In this document: positions 24,429 through 32,949 of the stretch, in pieces
How positions within the stretch are numbered: position 1 is the first letter of the stretch
Layout of the letters: the number at the start of each line of letters is the position of its first letter
Origin: Pseudomonadota bacterium
Lineage (GTDB): Bacteria > Pseudomonadota > Gammaproteobacteria > UBA1113
NCBI GenBank assembly: GCA_021781965.1
Contig: JAJXVU010000022.1
Span: forward strand, 1-36,166
Length of the DNA stretch: 36,166 nucleotides
Direction: 5' to 3'
Translations under genes and position numbers: made by a program
The notes under the pieces: generated by a model
Seen by the model: the letters and a program-made list of their open reading frames with translations, nothing else
Told to the model about the DNA's origin: nothing
The model's database searches: none

Positions 24429-25796
24429 ATGGCTGCGCATCCAATCTCAGATGTTAATAGGTTATTAGAAAATGCTATTAAGGAAAAGCAATTAGAGCAA
24501 GTGCGTCAAGCTTTAGAGGAGGGTGCTGATGCTAATAGCAATAGCACCGTTACCGTTGTAGAAGGCAGTTGCACAATGTTAGGTCTTGCCGCTTACTACG
24601 GTCGTGTAGACATAATGGAGCTTTTAATTGACGCAGGCGCGGATATTGAGGCTAGGAATATGAGGGGTGAAACCCCTCTATTTCACTCCATTGCCGGGGG
24701 CCATACCGAAGCAGTGAAGTTTTTGCTTGAAAGAGACGCTGATATTTATGCTACTGATAACGATCGCAGAACCGCTCTATTTGAAGCCACCGAGCGCAAC
24801 AACCATGAAATATTAAATGTTTTGCTGGCAGCTGGGGCTGATGTGAATGTCAAAGATAATAATGGTAGAACACCCCGCACTCTATGTGGCGATGTGCTAG
24901 CAAAAAATTTGCTAGATATCTATTATAAATTGGGCCTCATTCAAGAAAAATCAAGAATTCCTCTTCAAGAGCTAATTGAACATTCCAATGTTTTAATTCA
25001 ACAAAACGTATATCCATTATCCTCAGGAACTGATCGTCAAATAGATCCCTTAAATGAGTTCCAAATGTTACTAGATGAGGCGCTAGAGAGAATGGAGCCT
25101 CAAGGGTTATTATTACAGAGTATTCGTAAGAATGACCTAGATGGAGTTTATCAAGCTTTGGAGGAAGGTGCTAATATTCATGCTGCTGATAAAGAGGGTA
25201 GAACCCCTCTATTTGAAGCCGTGAGGAAGGGACAAACTGAAACAGCGCAGCTTTTGATTGATACAGGAGCGAATATTGAAGCTGCTGATAACTGGGGCAG
25301 AACTCCTCTATTTGAAGCCGTGAGGAAGGGACAAACTGAAACAGCGCAGCTTTTGATTGATACAGGAGCGAATATTGAAGCTGCTGATAACTGGTGGGGC
25401 AGAACTCCTCTATTTGAAGCCGTGAGGAAGGGACAAACTGAAACAGTGCAGCTTTTGATTGGAAGAGGCGCTAATATTTATGCTACTGATAAAAAGGGCA
25501 GAACCCCTCTATTTGAGGCCAGTACGGTGGAAATAGCAAGTTTTCTGATTAAGAGCGGCGCTTCTCCGAACGCTACAGATAATAGGGGTAGAATACCTTT
25601 AACTATAGCTAAGAGTATAGAAATGCGTCAGTTTCTCCTTCCCTATTCTAAACCAAATCGATCCTTTTGGGGAATAGGCTTATCCACATTAGCGCAGCTC
25701 ACCTTTTTCCGCAATGGTGGATTTTCTCCACCACGCATCCAACATATGAGAGAGGGCGAGATTGATGAGCCCTCGTGTCGCTGTAATATATTATAA
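24429..25796 (+). CDS. ankyrin-repeat protein with C-terminal CaaX box; candidate host-targeted effector
   Basis: A 455-residue protein with two ankyrin blocks: residues 9-165 (about four units) and 226-404 (about five), joined by a helical linker. Units carry the standard GRTPLFEAV and A-x-LLI-x-GANI pattern. Units at 259-291 and 292-325 are identical apart from one inserted tryptophan. The tail (406-455) is not ankyrin and ends in SCRCNIL: C452-N-I-L fits a CaaX prenylation box whose final Leu favours geranylgeranyltransferase I, and C450 could be palmitoylated. Bacteria do not prenylate proteins, so the motif makes sense only inside a eukaryotic host, as known for Legionella AnkB. TAGGAG stands seven bases before ATG 24429. 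There is no signal peptide, which would fit type IV secretion, but no secretion genes lie in the window. Confidence 0.88.
   Translation: MAAHPISDVNRLLENAIKEKQLEQVRQALEEGADANSNSTVTVVEGSCTMLGLAAYYGRVDIMELLIDAGADIEARNMRGETPLFHSIAGGHTEAVKFLLERDADIYATDNDRRTALFEATERNNHEILNVLLAAGADVNVKDNNGRTPRTLCGDVLAKNLLDIYYKLGLIQEKSRIPLQELIEHSNVLIQQNVYPLSSGTDRQIDPLNEFQMLLDEALERMEPQGLLLQSIRKNDLDGVYQALEEGANIHAADKEGRTPLFEAVRKGQTETAQLLIDTGANIEAADNWGRTPLFEAVRKGQTETAQLLIDTGANIEAADNWWGRTPLFEAVRKGQTETVQLLIGRGANIYATDKKGRTPLFEASTVEIASFLIKSGASPNATDNRGRIPLTIAKSIEMRQFLLPYSKPNRSFWGIGLSTLAQLTFFRNGGFSPPRIQHMREGEIDEPSCRCNIL
25201..25453 (+). repeat. tandem duplicated ankyrin-coding units (99 and 102 bp)
   Basis: Unit 1 (25201-25299), unit 2 (25300-25401) and the start of unit 3 (25402 to about 25453) are almost identical at the DNA level, including third codon positions, differing at one or two bases. 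Unit 2 is three bases longer through a duplicated TGG at its end. Such identity implies recent duplication or ongoing gene conversion. Confidence 0.88.
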
Positions 25797-25810
25797 ACGA
25801 ATGAATACTA

Positions 25811-26020
25811 GGGGCTGTTGACAATTTTGGTACAACACATTGATTTAAAAAAGAAAGATCGTAAATTATGATTCTGATAAAGTAAAAAGCTGAATTTATA
25901 ATGGCTAGACTTATGCTCAGTGATGAGTTTTGGTCAAAGCTGAGCATAATTCTGCATCAAAACGAGAGACCATCGTCCGGATTTAAATCAGATGATATTG
26001 AGCTTAATCACGGAAAATGA
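25811..26020 (+). mobile_element. remnant of the left end of an IS5-type insertion sequence
   Basis: GGGGCTGTTGACAATTTTGG at 25811 looks like an IS5-family terminal inverted repeat. It is followed after about 70 bases by a truncated transposase frame (25901-26020, 39 codons) beginning MARLMLSDEFWSKL, the typical start of IS5-family transposases. The frame departs from the family after about 18 residues and stops. No matching right-end repeat is seen. The relic begins 15 bases after the ankyrin stop codon. Confidence 0.6.
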
Positions 26021-26049
26021 GGTAAGAATACCATCGTATATGCAAGCAT

Positions 26050-26250
26050 GCAGCGTAGACTCTAATGACAGATTCTGATGCAAAAGTTCCAGCCCCATCT
26101 CCGGGTATCTCTATTGGTCTGCTGCCCGTTTGCCTCGTCTTGCGCAATTTGCCATTGCCCTGGTTGCTTATTCCCACCTCATCACAGTGAGTTGTTCAAT
26201 CTCAGCTTCTGAAAATGCTTCCACTATGGTTTTTATCAGCGGCGTTAATA
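26050..26250 (-). mobile_element. degenerate IS256-type (mutator) transposase fragment
   Basis: Read on the minus strand, two pieces in order resemble the N-terminal part of IS256-family transposases: LTPLIKTIVEAFSEAEIEQL (the family's E-x-E region), a stop, then NGKLRKTRQTGSRPIEIPGD followed by GAGTF, which recalls the RNGxxxKT...PRDRxGTF signature with the central residues changed. Stops and lost residues make it non-functional. It abuts the IS5-type relic. Identification is by motif memory only. Confidence 0.45.
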
Positions 26251-26367
26251 TGAATTAGCTATACCTAATGCCTTACTGTATGTGATAGGCCTCTGTCAAT
26301 CCATCACGAAGCTGCCGAATTGCAATGCTCGCCCGAAAGTTTCATTGTCATCTACAATAACGAATGG
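26251..26367. other. unassigned tail of the IS-relic region
   Basis: 117 bases. The minus strand has a short open piece (RASIAIRQLRDGLTEAYHIQ before a stop) that looks protein-like but that I cannot name. It probably belongs to the same decayed mobile DNA. Confidence 0.25.
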
Positions 26368-26838
26368 CTATAGCTCTCCTTCTTCCCCATCGTCACTTTG
26401 GATTTTTCCTATGCTTTTTTTGTAAACGGCAAGCCATTTCTCTCTTTCTGCCTTTTTTTTGGCTTCTTGCTCTTTTTCCCATATTTTTAATCTTTCTAAG
26501 CCTGCGGCATATTCTTGTGCAAATTTTAAAGCTTCCTCAGTCTCTTCTTTAAAACTACAACGTCCGTGATAATAATCTGCATATAAAACGTAAATCAGAC
26601 CACAGAAATTACATCTCAATTTATGGGTGAAACCATCCGCACCATAAAAATTATACGATCCGTTTCCTTTTTTATAGTCAAATAGCTCACTGGTAATATT
26701 ACATAGTGTTTTAGCGTCTATCTCTTGCAGCACCTTTGATTTTAAATACCCTTGAAGCATCATCATAATATCTACAAGCACATCTGGGGTGCTAATCACG
26801 TAAGTTTTTTTGAGATCTTTGCAATGGACACAAGTCAT
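26368..26838 (-). CDS. orphan protein with paired CxxC motifs (possible zinc-binding)
   Basis: A 156-residue protein that I do not recognise. It begins MTCVHCKDLKKTYVISTP and has a second pair in RCNFCGLIYVLYADYYHGRC, so C3/C6 and CNFC could bind one zinc in a split ribbon. Between them lies a helical segment. The C-terminal third is a highly charged helix (EEALKFAQEYAAGLERLKIW, KEQEAKKKAEREKWLAVYKK) ending in an acidic tail. ATG 26838 is chosen over 26871 because AGGAG stands seven bases upstream. It is isolated between the IS relics and gatB. The family could be regulatory, an immunity-type protein or an effector; no evidence decides. Confidence 0.68.
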   Translation of the reverse strand: MTCVHCKDLKKTYVISTPDVLVDIMMMLQGYLKSKVLQEIDAKTLCNITSELFDYKKGNGSYNFYGADGFTHKLRCNFCGLIYVLYADYYHGRCSFKEETEEALKFAQEYAAGLERLKIWEKEQEAKKKAEREKWLAVYKKSIGKIQSDDGEEGEL

Positions 26839-27113
26839 AATATTTCTCCTACTAAAAGAAAAACTATCCATAAAGCCAAAGGACTTGCAATTAAACGCGG
26901 TAAAACTTTCTAAAATCGATTAAACTGATTGTGAGGAATTTTAAAGTTAGATGCGTGCAATATCAAGTTTAAACCCAATCTTTTTTGATTATAATACCCC
27001 TCAATATATTGCCGCGCCTTCGCTGCGATCGCAATCACGGAGATCTGTGCAATTGAACCTATTTACAGCGTTAATAAAATTCAATTTGTTGGAAAACCTT
27101 ATTTCCCCTTAAC
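26839..27113. other. intergenic region downstream of gatB
   Basis: 275 bases, AT-rich. TATAAT occurs at about 26990 on the plus strand, but no plus-strand gene follows. No hairpin with a T-run is seen after the gatB stop, and no RNA gene or coding relic is recognised. Confidence 0.3.
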
Positions 27114-28565
27114 CTATGCCGCCAATTTCTTCTTCAATAACTCATTCACCTGTGCCGGATTAGCTTTACCTGCAGTTTGTTTCATCACTAAGCCTACAAA
27201 GTAACCGAATAAGCGATCTTTACCAGAGCGGTATTCCGCTAGTTGAGATGGATTCGCCACCATAATTTCGTCTATCACTTTTTCTAATGCGGCACTGTCG
27301 TTTTCCTGTACCAAACCTTCACGTTCTATGATCAGGCTGGCCTCTTCACCGCTAGACCACATTTTCTCAAACACGGTTTTAGCGATTTTGCCGGAAATAA
27401 TATTGTCCGCCAGCTGTGATAACAAACCACCTAAGGCGTGCGCGCTGATAGGCGATTGCTCTATGCTTAAGTTATTTTTATTCAATAAAGCCGACAAGTC
27501 TCCCATGACCCAATTAGCGGTGATTTTCGCCGAAGCTTTAGTGTGAGCCAAGGCTTCTTCAAAGAAATCACACAGGGCTTTGTTGCTGGTTAAGACATTG
27601 GCGTCGTATTCGCTTAAGGCATACTCTTGTTGTAAGCGCAGTCGTTTTTGCCAGGGCAATTCAGGCATGGTAGAGGCTACTTCATCTATAAAAGCTTGTG
27701 ACACTTCTACAGGCAACAAATCCGGATCCGGAAAATAACGATAATCGTTGGCATTTTCTTTGCTGCGCATGGATCGGGTTTCATTTTTAACCGAATCATA
27801 TAAGCGCGTTTCTTGGACTATGGTGCCACCTTGTTCTAATACCTGAATTTGCCGTGCAATTTCGTATTCAATGGCTTTTTCTACAAAACGAAACGAATTT
27901 ACGTTTTTAATTTCAGCACGTGTGCCGAATTTTGGATCGCCTTTTTTACGTACCGACACATTGGCATCACAGCGAAAAGATCCTTCTTGTAAATTGCCAT
28001 CGCAGATTTGTAAATAACACACCAAGGCATGTAATGTTTTAAGATAAGCCACTGCGTCGCTTGCGCTGCGCAATTCGGGTTCGCTGACGATTTCTAATAA
28101 AGGCACGCCCGCACGATTGAGATCGACACCGGTCATGCTATTAAACGCATCGTGTAATGATTTACCGGCATCTTCTTCTAGATGGGCGCGAGTAATACCT
28201 ATAGACAAGTTACGGCCGTCTTCTGTGATAACCGGCAAAGTGCCGCGGCCGACTATAGGATGTTCAAATTGCGTGATTTGATAGCCTTTAGGCAAGTCCG
28301 GATAAAAATAATTTTTACGTGCAAAGATAGAGCGTTTGCCTATGTGTGCGTTCACACTCAACCCAAAACGTACTGCCATCGTTAACACTTCGCGGTTCAA
28401 TACCGGCAACACACCGGGAAAGGCTAAATCTACAGCGCAAGCTTGGCTATTTGGTTTAGCGCCATAATGCGCCGAAGCGCCCGAAAAAAGTTTTGCTTTA
28501 GTCGCCAGTTGTACGTGTACTTCCAGGCCAATCACACTTTCCCATTCTGAACTAGTTGTAGTCAT
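27114..28565 (-). CDS. gatB: Asp/Glu-tRNA amidotransferase subunit B
   Basis: Subunit of GatCAB, which converts misacylated Glu-tRNA(Gln) and/or Asp-tRNA(Asn) to the correct amide form; GatB carries the kinase step and tRNA contacts. The 483-residue length is normal. Signatures include [20 protein letters not shown] at the N-terminus, [50 protein letters not shown] and [11 protein letters not shown]. The C-terminal YqeY-like tRNA-binding tail ends [24 protein letters not shown] before ATG 28565 overlaps the gatA stop region (3 bases between the genes). A diverged fragment of this gene lies at 22907-22960. Confidence 0.97.
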   Translation of the reverse strand: MTTTSSEWESVIGLEVHVQLATKAKLFSGASAHYGAKPNSQACAVDLAFPGVLPVLNREVLTMAVRFGLSVNAHIGKRSIFARKNYFYPDLPKGYQITQFEHPIVGRGTLPVITEDGRNLSIGITRAHLEEDAGKSLHDAFNSMTGVDLNRAGVPLLEIVSEPELRSASDAVAYLKTLHALVCYLQICDGNLQEGSFRCDANVSVRKKGDPKFGTRAEIKNVNSFRFVEKAIEYEIARQIQVLEQGGTIVQETRLYDSVKNETRSMRSKENANDYRYFPDPDLLPVEVSQAFIDEVASTMPELPWQKRLRLQQEYALSEYDANVLTSNKALCDFFEEALAHTKASAKITANWVMGDLSALLNKNNLSIEQSPISAHALGGLLSQLADNIISGKIAKTVFEKMWSSGEEASLIIEREGLVQENDSAALEKVIDEIMVANPSQLAEYRSGKDRLFGYFVGLVMKQTAGKANPAQVNELLKKKLAA

Positions 28566-28568
28566 TTT

Positions 28569-30026
28569 TTACTCCATGGCCGTAGGGTGTTGCTGATGCC
28601 AATCGCTGTGGCATTGGTATTGATGGGCGATGTTTAATAGTTTACTTTCTTGCATATAATGTCCCATTAATTGTAAACCTACGGGCAAACCATCTATAAA
28701 GCCTGCAGGCATGGACAATCCCGGTAAACCGGCTAGGTTTAAGGCCAGGGTATAAATATCGCATTGGTACATAGTGACTGGATCAGATACTTTTTCACCT
28801 ATTTTAAAAGCAGGCGTAGGCGTAGTGGGTGAGGCAATCGCATCTACTTTTTTAAAAGCTTCATCAAAATCTTGTTTGATCAATTGTCGCGTCTTTTGTG
28901 CTTGTAAATAATAAGCATCATAATAACCAGCGGATAAAACATAAGTGCCGATCAAAATACGACGTTTGACTTCAGTGCCAAAGCCTTCACCGCGACTGCG
29001 CAGGTATAAATCGTTTAAGTCATGAGGATTTTCACAGCGATAGCCAAAACGCACACCATCGTAGCGCGATAAATTAGAAGAGCATTCAGCAGGAGCCAAC
29101 ACATAATAAGTAGGAATAGTTAGATCAGCATGTGGTAGAGAAATTTCTACCAGCGTCGCACCTAGCTTTTCTAAGACTTTTAATGCCTCGTCTAAGGTTT
29201 TTTGCATGGGCGCATTGAGGTTGCTAAAGTACTCTTTAGGTAAACCAATCTTTAAACCGGCAATAGAGCGATTTAAATGTTGTGTATAATCTTCTACGGG
29301 CACATTGAGTGCAGTGGAATCACGTTCATCAAATCCCGCCATCGCATTTAACAATAAGGCCACATCTTCCGCACTTTTTGCAAAAGGACCACCTTGATCC
29401 AAACTAGACGCAAAAGCCACCATGCCATAACGTGACACGCGACCATAAGTGGGTTTTAAGCCAGTAATGCCGCACAAAGCGGCTGGCTGACGTATAGAAC
29501 CACCCGTATCGGTGCCTGTAGCAGCGGGAATTAACCCTGCTGCAACGGCGGCCGCGGAACCACCCGATGAACCGCCAGGCACATAATCTGTATTCCAGGG
29601 ATTGGCCACTGGACCATAAAAACTATTTTCATTGGAAGAACCCATGGCGAATTCATCCATATTTGTTTTGCCCAAGGTGATTAAACCCGCGTCGCGACAT
29701 TTTGTGACGACGGTAGCATCATAGGGCGCAATAAAATTGTCTAACATTTTCGAGGCACAACTGGTTTTAACGCCATCGGTGCAAAATAAATCTTTGTGTG
29801 CCATGGGCAAGCCTAAGAGTGGCGGCGCGTTTTCTGGAGCGCGAGCGCGTAGTGCATCGGCTTTTTGTGCTTCTTGTAATGCGCTTTCTCCGGTCACGGT
29901 GATAAAAGCGTTTAATTGTGGATTAAAGCGTTCAATACGCTTTAAATAATGGCGCACCAATTCGTGGCTAGAGACTTCTTTTTTTTGCAAAGCCAATTTT
30001 AATTCAGTCAAACTTTTAAAATGCAT
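28569..30026 (-). CDS. gatA: Asp/Glu-tRNA amidotransferase subunit A
   Basis: Glutaminase subunit of GatCAB, supplying ammonia from glutamine through an internal channel to GatB. The 485-residue protein belongs to the amidase-signature family: the catalytic lysine in LPMAHKDLF, the glycine/serine-rich signature [20 protein letters not shown], and the cis-serine and nucleophile in [20 protein letters not shown]. The C-terminal [15 protein letters not shown] is family-typical. It lies 21 bases after gatC and 3 before gatB, in the operon order gatC-gatA-gatB. Confidence 0.97.
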   Translation of the reverse strand: MHFKSLTELKLALQKKEVSSHELVRHYLKRIERFNPQLNAFITVTGESALQEAQKADALRARAPENAPPLLGLPMAHKDLFCTDGVKTSCASKMLDNFIAPYDATVVTKCRDAGLITLGKTNMDEFAMGSSNENSFYGPVANPWNTDYVPGGSSGGSAAAVAAGLIPAATGTDTGGSIRQPAALCGITGLKPTYGRVSRYGMVAFASSLDQGGPFAKSAEDVALLLNAMAGFDERDSTALNVPVEDYTQHLNRSIAGLKIGLPKEYFSNLNAPMQKTLDEALKVLEKLGATLVEISLPHADLTIPTYYVLAPAECSSNLSRYDGVRFGYRCENPHDLNDLYLRSRGEGFGTEVKRRILIGTYVLSAGYYDAYYLQAQKTRQLIKQDFDEAFKKVDAIASPTTPTPAFKIGEKVSDPVTMYQCDIYTLALNLAGLPGLSMPAGFIDGLPVGLQLMGHYMQESKLLNIAHQYQCHSDWHQQHPTAME

Positions 30027-30047
30027 GGTTTGGTTCCAAAATAAGGG

Positions 30048-30335
30048 TTATTCGATGACTTGAGGCACTAGGTAATAATCTAATTGCTTAGCAGGGGCTA
30101 AGGCTTGAAATTTCTCGTGCTGATCGCTTTCGGTGACTTTATCCGCCACGGTGCGTTGTTGGCTTGCTTGGGGGTGAGCCAATGGCGTGATGCCTTTGGT
30201 ATCCACGGCTTGCAACTGATCGATTAAGGTGAAAATTTGCTCAATTTCATGATGGCAACGGTTCAATTCTGCATCGCTCATAGCAATACGGGCTAAATAG
30301 GCAGTTTCTTGTACTTTTTTGATCGATAGTGTCAT
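30048..30335 (-). CDS. gatC: Asp/Glu-tRNA amidotransferase subunit C
   Basis: Small subunit that wraps around GatA and stabilises the GatCAB complex. It is 95 residues, normal for the family, with VQETAYLARIAMSDAELNRC, the helix EIEQIFTLIDQLQAVDT, and the extended TPLAHPQA segment that binds GatA. GAGGAT stands about eight bases before ATG 30335. First gene of the operon, directly downstream of a good promoter. Confidence 0.94.
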   Translation of the reverse strand: MTLSIKKVQETAYLARIAMSDAELNRCHHEIEQIFTLIDQLQAVDTKGITPLAHPQASQQRTVADKVTESDQHEKFQALAPAKQLDYYLVPQVIE

Positions 30336-30361
30336 GACGGTATCCTCTAAGCTGATAGGGT

Positions 30362-30390
30362 ATTATCGCTAAAAAGGATGCTGGTGGCAA
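30362..30390 (-). promoter_or_regulatory. sigma70 promoter of gatCAB
   Basis: On the minus strand TTGCCA (30390-30385), exactly 17 bases, then GATAAT (30367-30362). Both boxes are five of six to consensus. Transcription would start near 30355, 20 bases before gatC. Confidence 0.7.
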
Positions 30391-30434
30391 ATGAGATCTC
30401 TTTTTACAATTACCTTATATTTTAAAAATAAAGT

Positions 30435-30463
30435 TTGACAGGAGGAGATAGTGCAGTTAAAAT
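30435..30463 (+). promoter_or_regulatory. near-consensus sigma70 promoter of the ORF6N gene
   Basis: TTGACA (30435-30440, perfect), 17 bases, TAAAAT (30458-30463, five of six). It is the best promoter match noted in the window. Transcription would begin near 30470, so any start codon before that (the frame is open from 30435) is excluded. Confidence 0.7.
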
Positions 30464-30503
30464 TAACATGAGCATATATTTAAAATTCATTAAAGGATGT
30501 GTT

Positions 30504-31055
30504 ATGGACGTTATTAAGTATGAAGATGTTGAAAATAAAATTATTGGCATCCGTGAACAACAAGTAATCTTGGATAGTGATGTTGCAGAACTTTATGGCG
30601 TAGAAACCAAAGCTCTGAATCAAGCAGTAAGCCGAAACTTAGATAAATTTCCTGAGGGATATATACTGGAACTTACTGAGGCAGAGTGGACTCGATTGAG
30701 GTCACAAATTGTTACCTCAATAAAAGGCGGGCGCACATATCTTCCTAAGGTGTTCACGGAAAAAGGTTTATACATGCTGGCCACCATACTAAAAAGCCAA
30801 AAAGCTACCAAAACAACTTTGACAATAATTGATACGTTTGCTAAAGTGCGTGAAGTAAGCCGGATTGTTAATCAGCTGCCGGCAGTGAAAAATGATAGCC
30901 CCGAACAGCAAAAATTAATGCAACGTGTTGGTGATATTATTTCTGATCTGGTGGTACCAGACAACCTCAAAACAGATGAAGCTGAAGCAAGTATAGAGCT
31001 TAATTTTGCGGTGGTTACGTTTAAATACTTGGTGAAGAGGAAAGCTAAAAAATAA
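30504..31055 (+). CDS. ORF6N (KilA-N-related) domain DNA-binding protein
   Basis: A 183-residue protein with the phage-type ORF6N domain at about 5-95: IKYEDVENKIIGIREQQVIL, DSDVAELYGVETKALNQAVS, RNLDKFPEGYILELTEAEW, and GGRTYLPKVFTEKGLYMLAT. The C-terminal half is helical with no clear catalytic site. ORF6N proteins come from large DNA phages and their remnants and are thought to be DNA-binding antirepressor-type regulators; bacterial stand-alone copies are common and poorly understood. AAGGA six bases before ATG 30504 fixes the start. It overlaps the next gene by one base, indicating an operon. The pair lies between gatC and mreB, genes normally adjacent and divergent. Confidence 0.88.
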   Translation: MDVIKYEDVENKIIGIREQQVILDSDVAELYGVETKALNQAVSRNLDKFPEGYILELTEAEWTRLRSQIVTSIKGGRTYLPKVFTEKGLYMLATILKSQKATKTTLTIIDTFAKVREVSRIVNQLPAVKNDSPEQQKLMQRVGDIISDLVVPDNLKTDEAEASIELNFAVVTFKYLVKRKAKK

Positions 31056-31645
31056 TGAGTAATATTGATTGGAGTGTAGTAGGGACTTGGCTTGGTTCTG
31101 TAGGTACATGCGGAACTGGATTTGCGCTTGGATTTTTAGCATATAAGCAAAATAAAATTAATGAAAGGCAATCTCAGATCAACCAAATAAGTCAAAAAAT
31201 AGAGATTGCACTACGTTATCAAAGTCACTATATAAGGCTAAGTGAGTTTATAGAAAAGTTTAATTTTGATAGTGCAATCTATATGGATTTATTGCCTTCA
31301 CGCTATCATGTGGATAGAGAGCTTGGAGAAGAATTATATCAAAAGGCTACCTTGATTAGACAATTAAAAGATGAAGCGAAATTATCATTTGGAAAAGACA
31401 TAGCTGAGATAATTGAAAATAAAATATTAAATAATGTAGCAGGCTTCAACAGCAAAATCACAGAATTCATAAAGTCTGAAAGAGGCAAAACTGATTCTTA
31501 TGGAAGAAATACGAATACTCGTGAAAATGATGTTAATGCTATTGAGGAAATAGTGAACAAATATAAAATTCATTCTAGTACAAAGCAAGAGATACTAAAA
31601 ATATACCAAAAATATACCAAGATTTTGCGAGAGCCAGAAGTATAA
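31055..31645 (+). CDS. membrane-anchored orphan partnered with the ORF6N gene
   Basis: A 196-residue protein that I do not recognise. It has an N-terminal hydrophobic segment (VVGTWLGSVGTCGTGFALGF, about 8-30), then a basic/glutamine-rich helix (KQNKINERQSQINQISQKIE) and an all-helical, charged C-terminal domain of about 140 residues. The layout, one membrane anchor then a cytoplasmic helical domain, resembles many small accessory or defence-associated membrane proteins, but no enzyme motif is visible. The start codon overlaps the ORF6N stop (TAATG), so translation is coupled. Near its 3' end a short direct repeat encodes YQKYTK. Composition is more AT-rich than in the flanking gat and mre genes, in keeping with acquisition. 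Confidence 0.72.
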   Translation: MSNIDWSVVGTWLGSVGTCGTGFALGFLAYKQNKINERQSQINQISQKIEIALRYQSHYIRLSEFIEKFNFDSAIYMDLLPSRYHVDRELGEELYQKATLIRQLKDEAKLSFGKDIAEIIENKILNNVAGFNSKITEFIKSERGKTDSYGRNTNTRENDVNAIEEIVNKYKIHSSTKQEILKIYQKYTKILREPEV

Positions 31646-31688
31646 AGCCTCGAGGGCGTTATTCACGAAGTTGGGTGTTTGTGGATAA

Positions 31689-31709
31689 GGGTGCCTAAGA
31701 TCAGCACCC
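31689..31709. terminator. small hairpin between the orphan gene and mreB
   Basis: GGGTGC (31689-31694) and GCACCC (31704-31709) form a six-pair GC-rich stem with a nine-base loop, 44 bases after the orphan stop and 20 before the mreB -35 box. There is no T-run, so termination is uncertain. Confidence 0.35.
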
Positions 31710-31729
31710 GTTGGCCAAAGGACTGGCAG

Positions 31730-31758
31730 TTGTGCCTCAACGTCATAGCGTCTATAAT
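31730..31758 (+). promoter_or_regulatory. sigma70 promoter of mreBCD
   Basis: TTGTGC (31730-31735), 17 bases, TATAAT (31753-31758, perfect). Transcription would begin near 31765, about 60 bases before the mreB start. Confidence 0.65.
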
Positions 31759-31781
31759 GGCTGCGGTCTAGGCGCTTATAG

Positions 31782-32864
<1,083 letters not shown>

Positions 32865-32893
32865 TAGGATATTGCGATGAGCCACTCTTCTAT

Positions 32894-32945
32894 CTACCCG
32901 TACTGTAAAGTCCAATATGGGCTTTTCCTGAAAAGGAGCGGGTAG
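32894..32945 (+). promoter_or_regulatory. structured mreC leader enclosing its ribosome-binding site
   Basis: CTACCCG (32894-32900) and CGGGTAG (32939-32945) are perfect complements. Inside, AAAGTCC (32907-32913) pairs with GGGCTTT (32919-32925) with one G-U pair and a five-base loop. The outer helix encloses AAGGAG (32933-32938), the ribosome-binding site of mreC (ATG 32950), so folding would limit mreC translation relative to mreB. Read by eye only. Confidence 0.5.
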
Positions 32946-32949
32946 TTAT

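Noticed and set aside
25699..25947. 82-residue minus-strand frame overlapping the ankyrin 3' end and the IS relic
   Set aside because: It spans the end of a well-supported gene and the IS left end, and lacks a ribosome-binding site.
26364..26552. 62-residue hydrophobic plus-strand frame
   Set aside because: Antisense shadow of the CxxC orphan, whose start is supported by AGGAG; the hydrophobicity comes from reading Lys/Glu codons backwards.
28060..28090. TTGCGCTGCGCAA inside gatB as a copy of the 47-bp palindrome
   Set aside because: Only the short GC core is shared and it encodes conserved GatB residues; coincidence is enough.
30435..30503. Longer N-terminus for the ORF6N protein
   Set aside because: The open frame begins inside a near-perfect -35 box, and a good ribosome-binding site precedes ATG 30504.
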